From Clostridia bacterium (lineage in GTDB: Bacteria; Bacillota; Clostridia; Lachnospirales; Lachnospiraceae), in assembly GCA_910576205.1 (NCBI GenBank), contig CAJTHL010000006.1, positions 1 through 64,000 on the forward strand: DNA of 64,000 nucleotides. The letters are read 5' to 3'. A model generated the notes under the pieces. That model did no database searches. It was not told where the DNA came from and saw nothing but the letters and a program-made list of their open reading frames with translations. A program made the position numbers and the translations under genes. Of the stretch, positions 63,342 to 64,000 are shown piece by piece. Position 1 is the stretch's first letter. Every line of letters starts with the position of its first letter.

Positions 63342-64000
63342 TTAGAATTCAAACACAGCCACCCCATAGGCCGGAAGCGGATATGCAAATGAATAGGTGA
63401 ATCCGTCGCACTCCTCCTTCACCGCCTTGTAGGTTTGCGCCTTTTCTGCCCCGGAGCCGCCAAACTCCGCCGCGTCGCTGTCCAGCACCAGCTTGTATTG
63501 TTTCCTCTTTGGCACGCCTACCCGGTAATCCTCCCGCTCCACTGGCGTAAAATTGCACACAAAGAGAAGGTTTCTCCGGCCGGATTTGCTGTAGCGCACA
63601 AAGGAGAAGATACTACGGAAGCCGTCGTTGGGGTTAATCCACTGGAAGCCCGCCGGCACACAGTCCTGCTCATAGAGGGCGGGCCTGTTTTTGTACAGGT
63701 GGAGCAGGGCCTTTACAAAATTCTGCATCTGCTGATGCTTTTCCTCCCCCAGCAGATACCAGTCCAGCTCCCTGGCTTCGCTCCACTCCTGGAACTGGGC
63801 AAATTCCTGTCCCATAAACAGAAGCTTCTTGCCCGGATGCCCTATCATAAAGGAATAGGCTACCTTCAGATTCGCGAATTTGTCGTCGTAGAGGCCTGGC
63901 ATCTTGTTTATCATGGAGCATTTCAGATGCACCACCTCGTCGTGAGACAGCACCAGCACATAATTCTCACTGTAGGCATAGGTCATGGCAAAAGTCATAA
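63342..64000 (-). CDS. glgB: 1,4-alpha-glucan branching enzyme, C-terminal part
   Basis: Runs off the right edge; ~218 residues of the C-terminal region are present. LSHDEVVHLKCSMINKMPGL carries the catalytic His-Asp of region IV (VLSHDEVVH), followed by LLFMGQEFAQFQEWSEAREL, DWYLL, and the C-terminal beta domain RRNLLFVCNFTPVEREDYRV...FEF. Makes alpha-1,6 branches in glycogen. The rest of GH13 and the CBM48 domain lie outside the window. Confidence 0.93.
   Translation of the reverse strand, partial: MTFAMTYAYSENYVLVLSHDEVVHLKCSMINKMPGLYDDKFANLKVAYSFMIGHPGKKLLFMGQEFAQFQEWSEARELDWYLLGEEKHQQMQNFVKALLHLYKNRPALYEQDCVPAGFQWINPNDGFRSIFSFVRYSKSGRRNLLFVCNFTPVEREDYRVGVPKRKQYKLVLDSDAAEFGGSGAEKAQTYKAVKEECDGFTYSFAYPLPAYGVAVFEF

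Overview
The window reads as a chromosomal segment of a gut-type Clostridia, most likely Lachnospiraceae (Clostridium cluster XIVa). This is inferred from spoVT, the Firmicute rpsL-rpsG-fusA-tuf order, Gram-positive AAGGAGG ribosome binding sites, lipobox-type binding proteins, the FtsEX/M23/S41 cluster, and a mid-range G+C with very AT-rich intergenic promoters. No rRNA, tRNA, CRISPR array or intact phage was seen.

Layout. (1) 1-1060: remnant of a mobile element. The right end of an IS3-family insertion truncates a small excisionase-like HTH gene that is divergent from an XRE repressor. The shared control region carries repeated TTCGTA half-sites. (2) 1.1-9.9 kb, all minus strand: ecfA1-ecfA2-ecfT-truA followed directly by rpsL-rpsG-fusA-tuf. 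This joins genes that usually sit at two places in the ribosomal superoperon, and a PIN-toxin fragment lies at the ecfT/truA seam. (3) 10-22 kb: housekeeping genes (GNAT, cyclophilin, rarA, DUF3786, pncB, asnB), a response regulator/histidine kinase/lipoprotein operon, and spoVT. (4) 22.3-43.2 kb: a large carbohydrate or polyol island. It has an ABC importer with a split transketolase, cupin and GntR regulator; a one-piece transketolase coupled to an FGGY kinase; an ArsR-like regulator; a ribose-type ABC importer with Zn-alcohol dehydrogenase, Gfo/Idh/MocA oxidoreductase and SDR; and a divergent SDR-VOC-HAD group. (5) 43.2-50 kb: an AAA/PD-(D/E)XK protein after a polar amino acid ABC importer operon carrying an opine dehydrogenase and an ornithine-cyclodeaminase-family enzyme. 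(6) 50-57.7 kb: DUF1538/PII remnants, a divergent acetate kinase, DUF1622, then S41 protease, M23 hydrolase, FtsX, FtsE and a CdaR-like regulator. (7) 57.9-64 kb: YitT, a membrane-anchored FMN_bind-like protein, an MBL-fold lipoprotein, cysteine desulfidase, a three-repeat Cys-rich AP2 protein with a divergent XRE regulator, and the 3' part of glgB.

How the parts work together. The island looks like uptake, oxidoreduction, phosphorylation and ketol-transfer cleavage of one or more unusual sugars or polyols. The 45-50 kb operon looks like uptake and NAD(P)-dependent processing of an opine or amino-acid conjugate. The FtsEX cluster probably drives cell-wall hydrolysis. Regulatory structure is unusually readable: ten or so near-consensus sigma-A promoters with 17-18 bp spacers, several perfect inverted repeats on promoters, a 17-bp inverted repeat that can hide the spoVT ribosome binding site, and a 258-nt structured rpsL-rpsG gap. 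Start codons were moved to the internal start supported by a Shine-Dalgarno sequence wherever the longest open frame was implausible.
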